Below, piece after piece: positions 32,881 to 39,492 of a stretch of DNA of 39,492 bases. The DNA is from JABDGR01 sp035546135 (GTDB taxonomy: Bacteria > Verrucomicrobiota > Verrucomicrobiia > Opitutales > JABDGR01): positions 1-39,492 of the forward strand of contig DASZWY010000205.1 in the NCBI GenBank assembly GCA_035546135.1, given 5' to 3'. The notes below the pieces were generated by a model. That model was not told where the DNA came from and did no database searches. It was given only the letters and a program-made list of their open reading frames with translations. The stretch's first letter is position 1. Each line of letters opens with the position of its first letter. The translations under genes were made by a program, and so were the position numbers.

Positions 32881-34467
32881 ATGGAAGTTACGCCGCCAGC
32901 CACTCCCCCGATAACGCCGGCGGCCGCGCCCGACTTGGCGGGCCCCGCCCGGGAAGCCACCTGGCTGGCGCGCTGGCGCCGCCAGATTCATTGGAAGGAA
33001 TACTGCTTGGTGACCGCCGTGGTGGGCGCGGTCACCCTCGTGGGCGATTTGTCCCCGCTGGAATATTACCACGGGCTGGGCTTTGTCTATTTGCTTGCGG
33101 TAATTTTGGTCAGCTTGCGCGTGGGACGCGTTGCGGCGCTGTGGGCCAGCTTTCTGAGCGTCGCGGCGTGGGACTACGTCTTCGTTCCCTACCATTATTC
33201 CTTCGTCGTTCAGGACATGGCGGACGCGCTGCTGCTGGCGCCCTACTTCATCGTCGCCCTCCTGCTCGGGCAGGTGACCGTCTGGGTGCGCGACCAGGTG
33301 CGCGAAAAGCAATTGCGCGAGGAGCGCGCCACCAACCTCTTTCACCTCACCCGCGCGCTGGCGGCGGCCCGCACGCTCGACGAGGCCGCCATCAATTCCC
33401 TGCGGCTGCTCGAGGAGCTCTTAAAAACCAAGACCGCCCTGGTGCTCGACGCCGGAGCGGAGGGGCCGCTGGCCGTTCACGCCGCCAGCAGCTATCAGCT
33501 CGATGAACGCGAAAGCACCGCCGCGCAGGCGGCCCTGCGTTTGCGCCATCCCACCGGCCGTTTCACCCAGTCGTATTTTGGCCGCGCCGGCTACTACGTC
33601 CCGCTGCTGCGCGACGACCGGGTGCTCGGGGTGCTCGGTGCGCGCGTTCCCGCCAACGCCATGCTCACCGACCGCCAGCGCGAGCTGCTCGACGTTTTCG
33701 CCGGGCAACTGGCCATCATCGTCGAGCGCGAACATCTGCGCGCGGCGGTCGAGCGCGACCGGCTGCTCACCGAGTCCGCCAAGCTGCACCGCACCCTCCT
33801 CGAAAGCGTCTCGCACGAATTGCGCACGCCGCTGGCCGTCATCACCGCCGCGTTGGAAAACCTCGGCCACGCCGACTCCGCCCTGCGGGACAGCCTGCTC
33901 GGCGAAGCCCGCACCGCGGCGCGCCGCCTCAACCGCCTGGTCGGCAACTTGCTCGACCAGACCCGCCTGGAAAGCGGCGCCGTCAAGCCCCGCCTTGATT
34001 GGTGCGACGCCCGCGACCTCGTCAACGCCGCGCTCGAAGGCGCGCGCGAATCGCTGAACGGCCATCCGCTGACCATCGCCGTGCCGTCCGAATTTCCATT
34101 GGTGCGCGCGGATTTCGCGCTCACCGAGCACGCGCTGGCCAACTTGCTTTTCAACGCGGCCCAACACACCCCCGCCGGCACGCCGGTGACGGTCAGCGCC
34201 GGGTTGGAGAACGATGGCGGCCGCGTCTTTTTCACCGTGGCCGATGCCGGGCCGGGGTTTCCCGCAGGGTTGCGGTCGCGCCTGTTCAGCAAATTTTCCC
34301 GTGGCGAGGCGGCGCGGGCCGGCGGCCTCGGCCTGGGCCTGTCGCTGGTGCGCGGGTTCATCGCCGCGCAGGGCGGGGAAGTCGTGGTGGGCGAAAATTC
34401 CGGCGGCGGGGCGTTAATAACGCTTTACCTCCCGCATGTGACCGCCGAGAATCCTCCGCCAGATTGA
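32881..34467 (+). CDS. KdpD-like sensor histidine kinase, short form
   Basis: 528 residues. Four membrane helices (about 42-136) form the DUF4118 domain of KdpD, followed by a GAF-like domain (150-285), HisKA with H312 (SHELRTPLAV) and an HATPase with the N-box NLLFNAAQHTPAG, VADAGPGFP and GGLGLGLSLV. The large cytosolic KdpD and universal-stress domains at the N-terminus of classical KdpD (about 900 residues) are missing. Potassium sensing through those domains is therefore unavailable; the membrane or GAF part must sense the signal. The stop overlaps the next start as TTGA (34464-34467). No kdpFABC genes are in the window. Confidence 0.9.
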   Translation: MEVTPPATPPITPAAAPDLAGPAREATWLARWRRQIHWKEYCLVTAVVGAVTLVGDLSPLEYYHGLGFVYLLAVILVSLRVGRVAALWASFLSVAAWDYVFVPYHYSFVVQDMADALLLAPYFIVALLLGQVTVWVRDQVREKQLREERATNLFHLTRALAAARTLDEAAINSLRLLEELLKTKTALVLDAGAEGPLAVHAASSYQLDERESTAAQAALRLRHPTGRFTQSYFGRAGYYVPLLRDDRVLGVLGARVPANAMLTDRQRELLDVFAGQLAIIVEREHLRAAVERDRLLTESAKLHRTLLESVSHELRTPLAVITAALENLGHADSALRDSLLGEARTAARRLNRLVGNLLDQTRLESGAVKPRLDWCDARDLVNAALEGARESLNGHPLTIAVPSEFPLVRADFALTEHALANLLFNAAQHTPAGTPVTVSAGLENDGGRVFFTVADAGPGFPAGLRSRLFSKFSRGEAARAGGLGLGLSLVRGFIAAQGGEVVVGENSGGGALITLYLPHVTAENPPPD

Positions 34468-35156
34468 ACGCCGCCACCCAGCCGCTCCTGCTCGTCGTGG
34501 ATGACGAGGTGCAAATTCGCCGCCTGCTGCGCGTCACCCTCGAAGCCGGTGGTTTCGGCGTCTGTGAAGCCGGCACCGGCACGCAGGGCCTCAGCGAAGC
34601 CGCCGCGATGCGCCCCGAGGGCGTCATCCTCGACCTCGGCCTGCCGGACATGGATGGCATCGAGGTGCTGCACCGCCTGCGCGAGTGGTCGCAGATTCCC
34701 GTGCTGGTGCTGACGGTGCGCGACAGCGAGGACGATAAAATCGCCGCGCTCGACGCCGGCGCCGACGATTATCTGAGCAAGCCCTTTGGCGGCCGCGAGT
34801 TGCTCGCGCGTCTGCGCGCCATCCTGCGGCGCATTCGCGGTGCCGCCGACCCCGCACCCGTCACGTTTGGCGACATCGAGGTGGACCTCTCCGCGCGCCT
34901 GGTGCGCCGCAACGGCGAGGAAGTGCATTTGACCGCGCGCGAATACGGCCTGTTGCGCATGCTCGTGCAGCACCGCGGCAAGGTCGTCACCCACCGGCAG
35001 ATTCTGCGCGAGCTTTGGGGGCCCGAGGCCGAGGACAACACCCACTACCTTCGCGTATTCATGACCCATTTGCGCCAAAAACTGGAAACCGACCCGAGCG
35101 AGCCGCGCCATTTGCGGACCGAGTCGGGCATCGGCTACCGCTTGGTGGAGGATTAG
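34464..35156 (+). CDS. KdpE-like OmpR-family response regulator
   Basis: 230 residues with a TTG start at 34464, chosen because the first strand LLLVVDDE begins 7 codons later and no ATG or GTG precedes it; TTGA overlaps the kinase stop. The receiver has D13/D14, the phosphoacceptor D57 (VILDLGLPDMDG), T84 and K106 (SKPF). The C-terminal winged helix (VHLTAREYGLLRMLVQHRGKVVTHRQIL, then LRTESGIGYRL) binds DNA. The sequence is closest in style to KdpE. Classical KdpE activates the potassium pump operon, but the target here may differ because the paired kinase lacks the usual sensor. Confidence 0.92.
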   Translation: MNAATQPLLLVVDDEVQIRRLLRVTLEAGGFGVCEAGTGTQGLSEAAAMRPEGVILDLGLPDMDGIEVLHRLREWSQIPVLVLTVRDSEDDKIAALDAGADDYLSKPFGGRELLARLRAILRRIRGAADPAPVTFGDIEVDLSARLVRRNGEEVHLTAREYGLLRMLVQHRGKVVTHRQILRELWGPEAEDNTHYLRVFMTHLRQKLETDPSEPRHLRTESGIGYRLVED

Positions 35157-35240
35157 CGCCGTTCGGCGGTTATGCCGGCGCCGGTTCAGCATTTCCTTCG
35201 CCGGGACGATTTGCTAGCATCCTGGCCTACCCTGGCCGCC

Positions 35241-36386
35241 ATGAAGCAACTTCGGAGTGCATTTTTCCTGACCCGGTGGTTATTTTGTGCCGGACTCGCG
35301 GGGATTCCCATGGCGCGGGGGCAATCCCCGGCCGCCTCCGCCGCGGCTGCGGCGCCCGCCGTCCTCGCCGAACTCCACGCCGGCAAGGAGGTCTATTACA
35401 ATGCGCGCGTGGTAAACGTGACGCCGGTCACCGTCGTCATCGCGCATCGCGACGGCATCGCGTCAGTCCCGCTGGCGGATTTGCCGCCGGAGTTGCAGAG
35501 GCAACTCGGCTACGACCCCGCCCGCGCCGCCGCCGAGGAAGCCCGCCGCGTGGCTGCCAATGACGCCCGCAAAACCCAGGCCAGCGAAGTTCCCGGTGAC
35601 AAGCGCCCGCCGCAACTGAACGCCCAGCAAATCCTCGAGCGCTTCGGCACGCCGCCGAAAATTTACGCCGAAGTCAACATGCAGCCGCGGTTTGAACATC
35701 TGGGCATCAGCGCCAAAAGCCAGGGCGCGCGGCCCAGTTGCTCGGTCTTCGCGCTCGTCAGCGCGCTCGAATATCAAAGCGCGCCACCCGACGGCCCCGC
35801 GCCGGATTATTCCGAGGAATACCTTATCTGGGCCACGCTCAAGGCCCTCGGCAAAATTGGCGTCGCCGTGCCCAAGGGCGAATCGGAGACGCTCGACATC
35901 GGCTTCGCGCTGCCCGAGGTCGTGCAGGCCCTGCGCGGCTACGGCATCGCGCTGTCGGACGATTTGCCCTACCATTTCAAGCTCGCCGACCCGCGCGTTA
36001 TCGAACCGTCGCCGGACGTCATCGAGCGCGCCAAGAAGCGCACGCCGGCCAACGGCTATTACATCATGGGCCGCGAGCCGGCCGCGCAAATCGCCAATCT
36101 GATTCAGGTGCTCGACGCCGGCGTGCCGGTCATCGCCGGGGTCAAATGGCCGGAGCAAAAGGCCTTTGCCGACAACGCGCTGCTCGACGCGCAACCGGCG
36201 GGCGACAATTCCGGCCACGCCATTCTCCTCGTCGGCTACCGCACCAAAACCGGGAAAATCGAGGACGCCGAATTTCTCTTCAAGAACTCGTATGGCGAAA
36301 GATGGGGCGACCACGGCTACGGCATCGCCACCTACAAGTACCTGTTGAAAAACCTGGAGGACGCGCTGTTTCTCGATGTGCGCTGA
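35241..36386 (+). CDS. Secreted papain-like (C1A) cysteine protease with N-terminal SHD1-like domain
   Basis: 381 residues from ATG 35241, with a signal peptide (MKQLRSAFFLTRWLFCAGLAGIPMARG). Residues ~45-92 (VYYNARVVNVTPVTVVIAHRDGIASVPLADLPPELQRQLGYD) match a small domain common in secreted Verrucomicrobiota proteins, similar to SHD1. The protease part has the oxyanion glutamine Q161, catalytic C167 (QGARPSCSVFALVSALE), H326 (GHAILLVGY) and N349 (FKNSYGERWGDHGYG). All catalytic residues are present. The papain CGSCW is changed to RPSCS, losing the disulfide cysteine and the tryptophan. A TAGCAT at 35215-35220 may be the -10. It is an independent gene, convergent with the PKS cluster. Confidence 0.85.
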   Translation: MKQLRSAFFLTRWLFCAGLAGIPMARGQSPAASAAAAAPAVLAELHAGKEVYYNARVVNVTPVTVVIAHRDGIASVPLADLPPELQRQLGYDPARAAAEEARRVAANDARKTQASEVPGDKRPPQLNAQQILERFGTPPKIYAEVNMQPRFEHLGISAKSQGARPSCSVFALVSALEYQSAPPDGPAPDYSEEYLIWATLKALGKIGVAVPKGESETLDIGFALPEVVQALRGYGIALSDDLPYHFKLADPRVIEPSPDVIERAKKRTPANGYYIMGREPAAQIANLIQVLDAGVPVIAGVKWPEQKAFADNALLDAQPAGDNSGHAILLVGYRTKTGKIEDAEFLFKNSYGERWGDHGYGIATYKYLLKNLEDALFLDVR

Positions 36387-36396
36387 AAACGCGTGC

Positions 36397-37458
36397 TTAA
36401 ACGCCCGCTTCGCGCGTGAGCCGGCACGAGTGCGCGGAAAAACCCGCCCCAAACGACGTCAGCCACAAATCCTCCGCCGCGCTTTGGCCCGGCGCGGCGG
36501 GCCGGCGCAGATGCTCGCCGAGCGCGAACATCACCGAGGGGCTGCTCATGTTCCCGCAGCGCCGCAATACTTCCGCGCTTTCCGCGAGGGCAAAGCGCCC
36601 GGCCAGCGCGGCGCCCACCGCCTCCAGCACTTTCTTGCCGCCGGCATGGGCGAGGACGTGGCCGATGCGTTCCGCCGTGCCGTTCTGCCGGGCAAACAAT
36701 TCCCGCACCGCCACGGCGGCGCGCTCCGGCACGGTTTTGTCGAGCTTGTTGCGCAACTTGCCGCCGCGGTTTTCAAAACGAATGGATTCGCGGTCGGCGG
36801 GAAGGTGCAGGGTGTCGAAATCCGCGCAGCGCAGGCGCGTCGGCCCCGGATGCCCGTTCCAGATGCTCGCGGACGCGCCGTCGGCAAACAAACACAGCGA
36901 CACCAGCACGCCCGGGTCGTCGTCGAGGTAAAATGCCGCCGAGCAAATCTCGACGGCGATGAACGCCACCCGCGCGCCCGGCCGCGCCGCGAGCAGGTGG
37001 CTCACGCTGCGCAGCGAGGGAATTGCCGCGCCGCAACCTTGGCCGACGATGTCCTGCAAAAACGCGTCCGGGCGCACGCCTGCGCGCTCCGCGACGAAGC
37101 TCGACAGGCCGGGGCATAAATAGCCCGTGCAGGTGCACATCACCAAGGCGTCCAAATCGCCCGGCGCGAGGTCCGCTTCCGTGAGCGCGGCGCGCAGGGC
37201 GCGTTCGCCGAGCGCCGGCGCCTCGCGCTCAAAGGCATGGTTGAGCGACTCCGCGTCGAGGTCGAAAATGCGGTCCAAATCATTCACCGCAAATTGGCGC
37301 GTCGCGATGCCGTTGTCGCCGGTGAGGATTTTTTCGAGCAACTTCCGCGAACCGGGCCGCAGTTTTCGCGCCGCGGGCGAGCGGCGCAAAATTTCCCAGC
37401 ACTCGCGCTGGGTCAGGCGCTGCTCGGGCACCACATTGGCGAGGGCGTGGAGAAACAT
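36397..37458 (-). CDS. Type III polyketide synthase (chalcone synthase family)
   Basis: 353 residues from ATG 37458. The Cys-His-Asn triad is C142 (VGQGCGAAIPSLR), H271 (LAHAGGKKVLEAV) and N303 (RCGNMSSPSVMFAL). TGYLCPGLSS (111-120) and LFADGASA (190-197) are further family blocks. The enzyme condenses a starter acyl-CoA with malonyl-CoA to a resorcinol, pyrone or naphthol; the starter cannot be read. With the FAD oxidoreductase and methyltransferase upstream it forms a three-gene cassette, like bacterial alkylresorcinol or alkylquinone pathways with oxidation and methylation. The FAD oxidoreductase ends 17 bases before it. Confidence 0.93.
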   Translation of the reverse strand: MFLHALANVVPEQRLTQRECWEILRRSPAARKLRPGSRKLLEKILTGDNGIATRQFAVNDLDRIFDLDAESLNHAFEREAPALGERALRAALTEADLAPGDLDALVMCTCTGYLCPGLSSFVAERAGVRPDAFLQDIVGQGCGAAIPSLRSVSHLLAARPGARVAFIAVEICSAAFYLDDDPGVLVSLCLFADGASASIWNGHPGPTRLRCADFDTLHLPADRESIRFENRGGKLRNKLDKTVPERAAVAVRELFARQNGTAERIGHVLAHAGGKKVLEAVGAALAGRFALAESAEVLRRCGNMSSPSVMFALGEHLRRPAAPGQSAAEDLWLTSFGAGFSAHSCRLTREAGV

Positions 37459-37475
37459 GGCGCGAAGATAAAAAT

Positions 37476-38522
37476 TCAGGCGGCCGCCGGCGCGTCGTGG
37501 GTGACGCGGTAGAGCAATTTAAACGGCAGCAGCCGGGTGTCGGCCAGAGCCAGCAGGAGCGTTTGGCGGGCGGGTTGCAGCAGCCACGGATGCAGCGCGC
37601 GCGCCCAGCGCAGCCGCGGACTGGTTTGAGCGCGCACGGCGGCGCGGATGCTTTGCGCCGTTTCGGGCCAGCTTTTTTCACCGCGCGCATATTGGCGCAG
37701 GGGCGCCAGCGCGGCGGCGGCGTGCTCGAGCGCCAGGGCCATGCCGTGGCCGGTGTAGGGAGGAATCGCCGCCAGATGGTCGCCGAGGGACACGCGGGCA
37801 TCCTCCGGCCAGGTTCGGGTGAAGTCGAGGCCCGATACGGCGGCGGCGCTGGCCGGGTTGGGCATTCCGCGGGTCAGACGCTCCGCAAATTTTTCCAATC
37901 CGCAGGCGGTCAGGTAGGCCGGCAGCAATTCCGCGCGCGGCCCGCGCACTTCCGGGCGGATGCGAAACAGCCCGCAAATATTGACGCGCCCGTCCTCGAT
38001 GCGCGCCGCGCCCGCATAGCCGCCGCGGCCCAGGTGCAATTCGAGGTCGTGGCCCAGGCGCAAATCCTGGCAATGCATTTTCAAACCCAGCCACGGGCTG
38101 GCCGCATCGGCGCGCCGGCCGGCGGTCCAAATCTGGCCCGGCCCGTCGCCAGTTTCCGCCACGCGTTCATTGAGCCGCAATTTCCCCTTGGAATTCAAAA
38201 AATCCTCCAACAACCGGGTTTCGAGGGTCATGCGCGATAGGCCCGGCGCCGGCGCGGGCAATGCCGCCGCCCAGCGCAGCCGCCCGCCGGCGTGCCAGCC
38301 GGTGGTGCGATTCTCCGCCGCGCTGTGCAAGTGCGGCGCAAGGCCCAGGCGCTCGACGGTTTCCGTCCGCAACCCGCTGATGAATTCCCCGCAAACGCGC
38401 GGCCGCGGCAATCGCCCGGCTTCACAAATCGTCACCGCCACCCGCGAACGCGCCAGCGCCGCGCCGAGGGCCAGCCCAGCCAGCCCGCCGCCGACGATCG
38501 TGATGGAATTTTGCGTGGGCAT
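37476..38522 (-). CDS. FAD-dependent oxidoreductase (geranylgeranyl reductase/monooxygenase-like)
   Basis: 348 residues from ATG 38522 (MPTQNSITIVGGGLAGLALGAALA). The dinucleotide fold GGGLAGLALG near the N-terminus binds FAD; RPRVCGEFIS (44-53) is the typical motif after the first helix in this family, and SLGDHLAAIPPYTGHGMALALEHA is the second FAD-binding region (GD and P-x-GxGM). The protein is shorter than many flavin monooxygenases. Next to a type III PKS it probably oxidises or hydroxylates the polyketide ring, as SrsC-type enzymes do; reductase activity is the alternative. It is 14 bases from the methyltransferase. Confidence 0.88.
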   Translation of the reverse strand: MPTQNSITIVGGGLAGLALGAALARSRVAVTICEAGRLPRPRVCGEFISGLRTETVERLGLAPHLHSAAENRTTGWHAGGRLRWAAALPAPAPGLSRMTLETRLLEDFLNSKGKLRLNERVAETGDGPGQIWTAGRRADAASPWLGLKMHCQDLRLGHDLELHLGRGGYAGAARIEDGRVNICGLFRIRPEVRGPRAELLPAYLTACGLEKFAERLTRGMPNPASAAAVSGLDFTRTWPEDARVSLGDHLAAIPPYTGHGMALALEHAAAALAPLRQYARGEKSWPETAQSIRAAVRAQTSPRLRWARALHPWLLQPARQTLLLALADTRLLPFKLLYRVTHDAPAAA

Positions 38523-38536
38523 GAAATGAAAAAAAA

Positions 38537-39190
38537 CTAATCCCTCACCGCGACCAGCCGATACGCGCCAAGAAAAGTCTGGTGGATTTCCACGCGCCAG
38601 GGCGGTGCGTCCACCCCGAGCAGACGCGGCAGTTCGTCTGCGGAAAAGCCACCTTCGATGCTCACGCGGGCGTCGTGCGCACTGACGTAGTTGATGCCCG
38701 CAAGGCGCGCCAGCGGCAGTTGCCGCAAATGCAATTCCCGTCGCGCCGGCTCGCAAAAGATGAGCAATCGCGCATTTTCGCGCCATTGGCGGCCCAGTTT
38801 TTCGAGCACGTCGTCCTCAAACTGATGCAAAATCAAATTGCCGAGCACCACGTTGAATTCGTCATTGCCGGCAAAATCCGCCAAATCCTCCCGCCGCCAG
38901 TCCCACGCCGCCGGCCAGTCAGTCGGCCGCGGCCATAAATCCAGCCCGCAGTAATGGGGCAGCGCCTCGCCCAATTCGCCCCGCAACCGCCGGCCCAGGT
39001 CGCCTTCGCCGGCGCCGAGTTCGAGCAGGTGGTCGCCGACGCGCAATTGTTGCTGAAGCACGCGCGTGAACCAGCGAAAGTTGCCCATCAGCGCGTTGAA
39101 AAACCGCAGGTCGCGCCGGTTGTGCAAGGCGTCGGGATGCTCCGGCGGCAGGCGGTCGAGAATCTCCGGTTGCACGCGCCGCGTCAGCAT
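38537..39190 (-). CDS. Class I SAM-dependent methyltransferase of the PKS cassette
   Basis: 217 residues from ATG 39190; the longer frame back to 39274 overlaps tRNA-Leu and is rejected. Motif I is LLELGAGEGDLG (about 55-66), followed by GLDLWPRP with the acidic residue binding SAM ribose. FNVVLGNLILHQFED is motif IV, and ARLLIFCEPARRELHL lies near motif V. This is a UbiE/Coq5-like fold. As first gene of the three-gene minus-strand unit, it probably methylates the PKS-derived ring. TTGACT (39220-39225) and CATCGT (39197-39202) are 17 bases apart upstream but weak, and transcription may instead come from the tRNAs. Confidence 0.85.
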   Translation of the reverse strand: MLTRRVQPEILDRLPPEHPDALHNRRDLRFFNALMGNFRWFTRVLQQQLRVGDHLLELGAGEGDLGRRLRGELGEALPHYCGLDLWPRPTDWPAAWDWRREDLADFAGNDEFNVVLGNLILHQFEDDVLEKLGRQWRENARLLIFCEPARRELHLRQLPLARLAGINYVSAHDARVSIEGGFSADELPRLLGVDAPPWRVEIHQTFLGAYRLVAVRD

Positions 39191-39247
39191 GCCCGCACGA
39201 TGCGCCGGGGGCCTGTAAAAGTCAAACGGCGGAAGGTTACGAAGAAG

Positions 39248-39332
39248 TGGCCCGAGTGGGGGTCGAACCCACACATCTTTAGGGGATACTGGATTTTGAG
39301 TCCAGCGCGTCTGCCAATTCCGCCATCGGGCC
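39248..39332 (-). tRNA. tRNA-Leu (anticodon CAA)
   Basis: A class II tRNA on the minus strand. Acceptor GGCCCGA pairs with TCGGGCC, D-arm GGCGGAATTGGCAGACGC is shared with the other leucine tRNA, anticodon stem CTGGA/TCCAG holds loop CTCAAAA with anticodon CAA (39296-39298), and the T-loop is TTCGACC. The CCA end is not encoded: the discriminator at 39248 is followed by CTTC, unlike the other two tRNAs here. It reads UUG. Confidence 0.96.
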
Positions 39333-39403
39333 GGGTAAAAACGTGAAGGGTCACTAAAGATTATCGCGCGCCGCTTGGCAAGCTTGGCGCACCAGGCAAA
39401 AAA

Positions 39404-39481
39404 TGGCGTCCCCTTGGGGATTCGAACCCCAGTCGCCAGGATGAAAACCTGGTGTCCTAGGCCGGGCTAGACGAAGGGGAC
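39404..39481 (-). tRNA. tRNA-Glu (anticodon UUC)
   Basis: Minus strand; acceptor GTCCCCT pairs with AGGGGAC, anticodon stem CCAGG/CCTGG holds loop TTTTCAT with anticodon TTC (39443-39445), and the T-arm is TGGGGTTCGAATCCCCA. The 3' CCA is encoded (39404-39406). It lies 71 bases upstream of tRNA-Leu(CAA), so the two probably share one transcript. The promoter would be beyond the right edge. Confidence 0.97.
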
Positions 39482-39492
39482 GTGGAAAAACA

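Noticed and set aside
39191..39274. Upstream extension of the methyltransferase frame
   Set aside because: It runs into tRNA-Leu(CAA) and adds no family sequence; ATG 39190 is preferred.
1..39492. Mobile elements, CRISPR arrays, phage or attachment sites
   Set aside because: No transposase, integrase or regularly spaced repeats were seen, and the region flanking the tRNAs has no integrase or direct repeat of a tRNA end.

Overview
The window is a GC-rich, gene-dense piece of bacterial chromosome that most resembles Verrucomicrobiota. The evidence is family-level only: a Gram-negative outer-membrane gene (LptD), tandem zinc-ribbon RDD proteins, a papain-like protease carrying the short N-terminal domain often seen in Verrucomicrobiota, a type III PKS mini-cluster, an ECF sigma factor of the style frequent in that phylum, and an almost complete absence of Shine-Dalgarno sequences. 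I see no transposase, phage gene, CRISPR array or plasmid function, so this is ordinary chromosome with several lineage-specific expansions. No gene-free stretch exceeds 300 bases.

Left part (1-7014): a cut-off ECF sigma factor, a UbiB-type kinase with a phasin-like protein, SixA phosphatase and ribosomal protein bL33. Then comes a compact ArsR-led operon with three AHSA1/SRPBCC paralogues, whose promoter is overlaid by a perfect 13-bp inverted repeat. A small hypothetical gene and the Mrp/ApbC ATPase follow on the minus strand.

7121-13116 holds three tandem paralogues of a ~640-residue polytopic membrane protein of GT-C glycosyltransferase type. The last one converges on rlmN and shares a TTAA with it.

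14485-24726 is an eleven-gene operon, the most striking block in the window. Two duplicated zinc-ribbon RDD genes, two B-box-like zinc-finger membrane proteins and a PH-like membrane protein lead into the known set DUF4129, DUF4350, MoxR, DUF58, SpoIIM-like and RDD. The core is chained by 4-bp start/stop overlaps. A membrane-associated AAA+/VWA-like remodelling machine with added zinc-finger membrane components is the likely picture.

24807-36386 contains a CHASE2 adenylate cyclase, a secreted protein, tRNA-Leu(UAG), a cysteine-free LptD, ScpA, two small unknown proteins, thioredoxin, a coiled-coil lipoprotein, a shortened KdpD-like kinase with KdpE-like regulator (TTG start) and a secreted C1A protease.

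The right end (36397-39481, minus strand) is a type III PKS, FAD oxidoreductase and SAM methyltransferase cassette downstream of tRNA-Leu(CAA) and tRNA-Glu(UUC). Several candidate promoters share a -10 element beginning TAG, and some would give very short or absent leaders.
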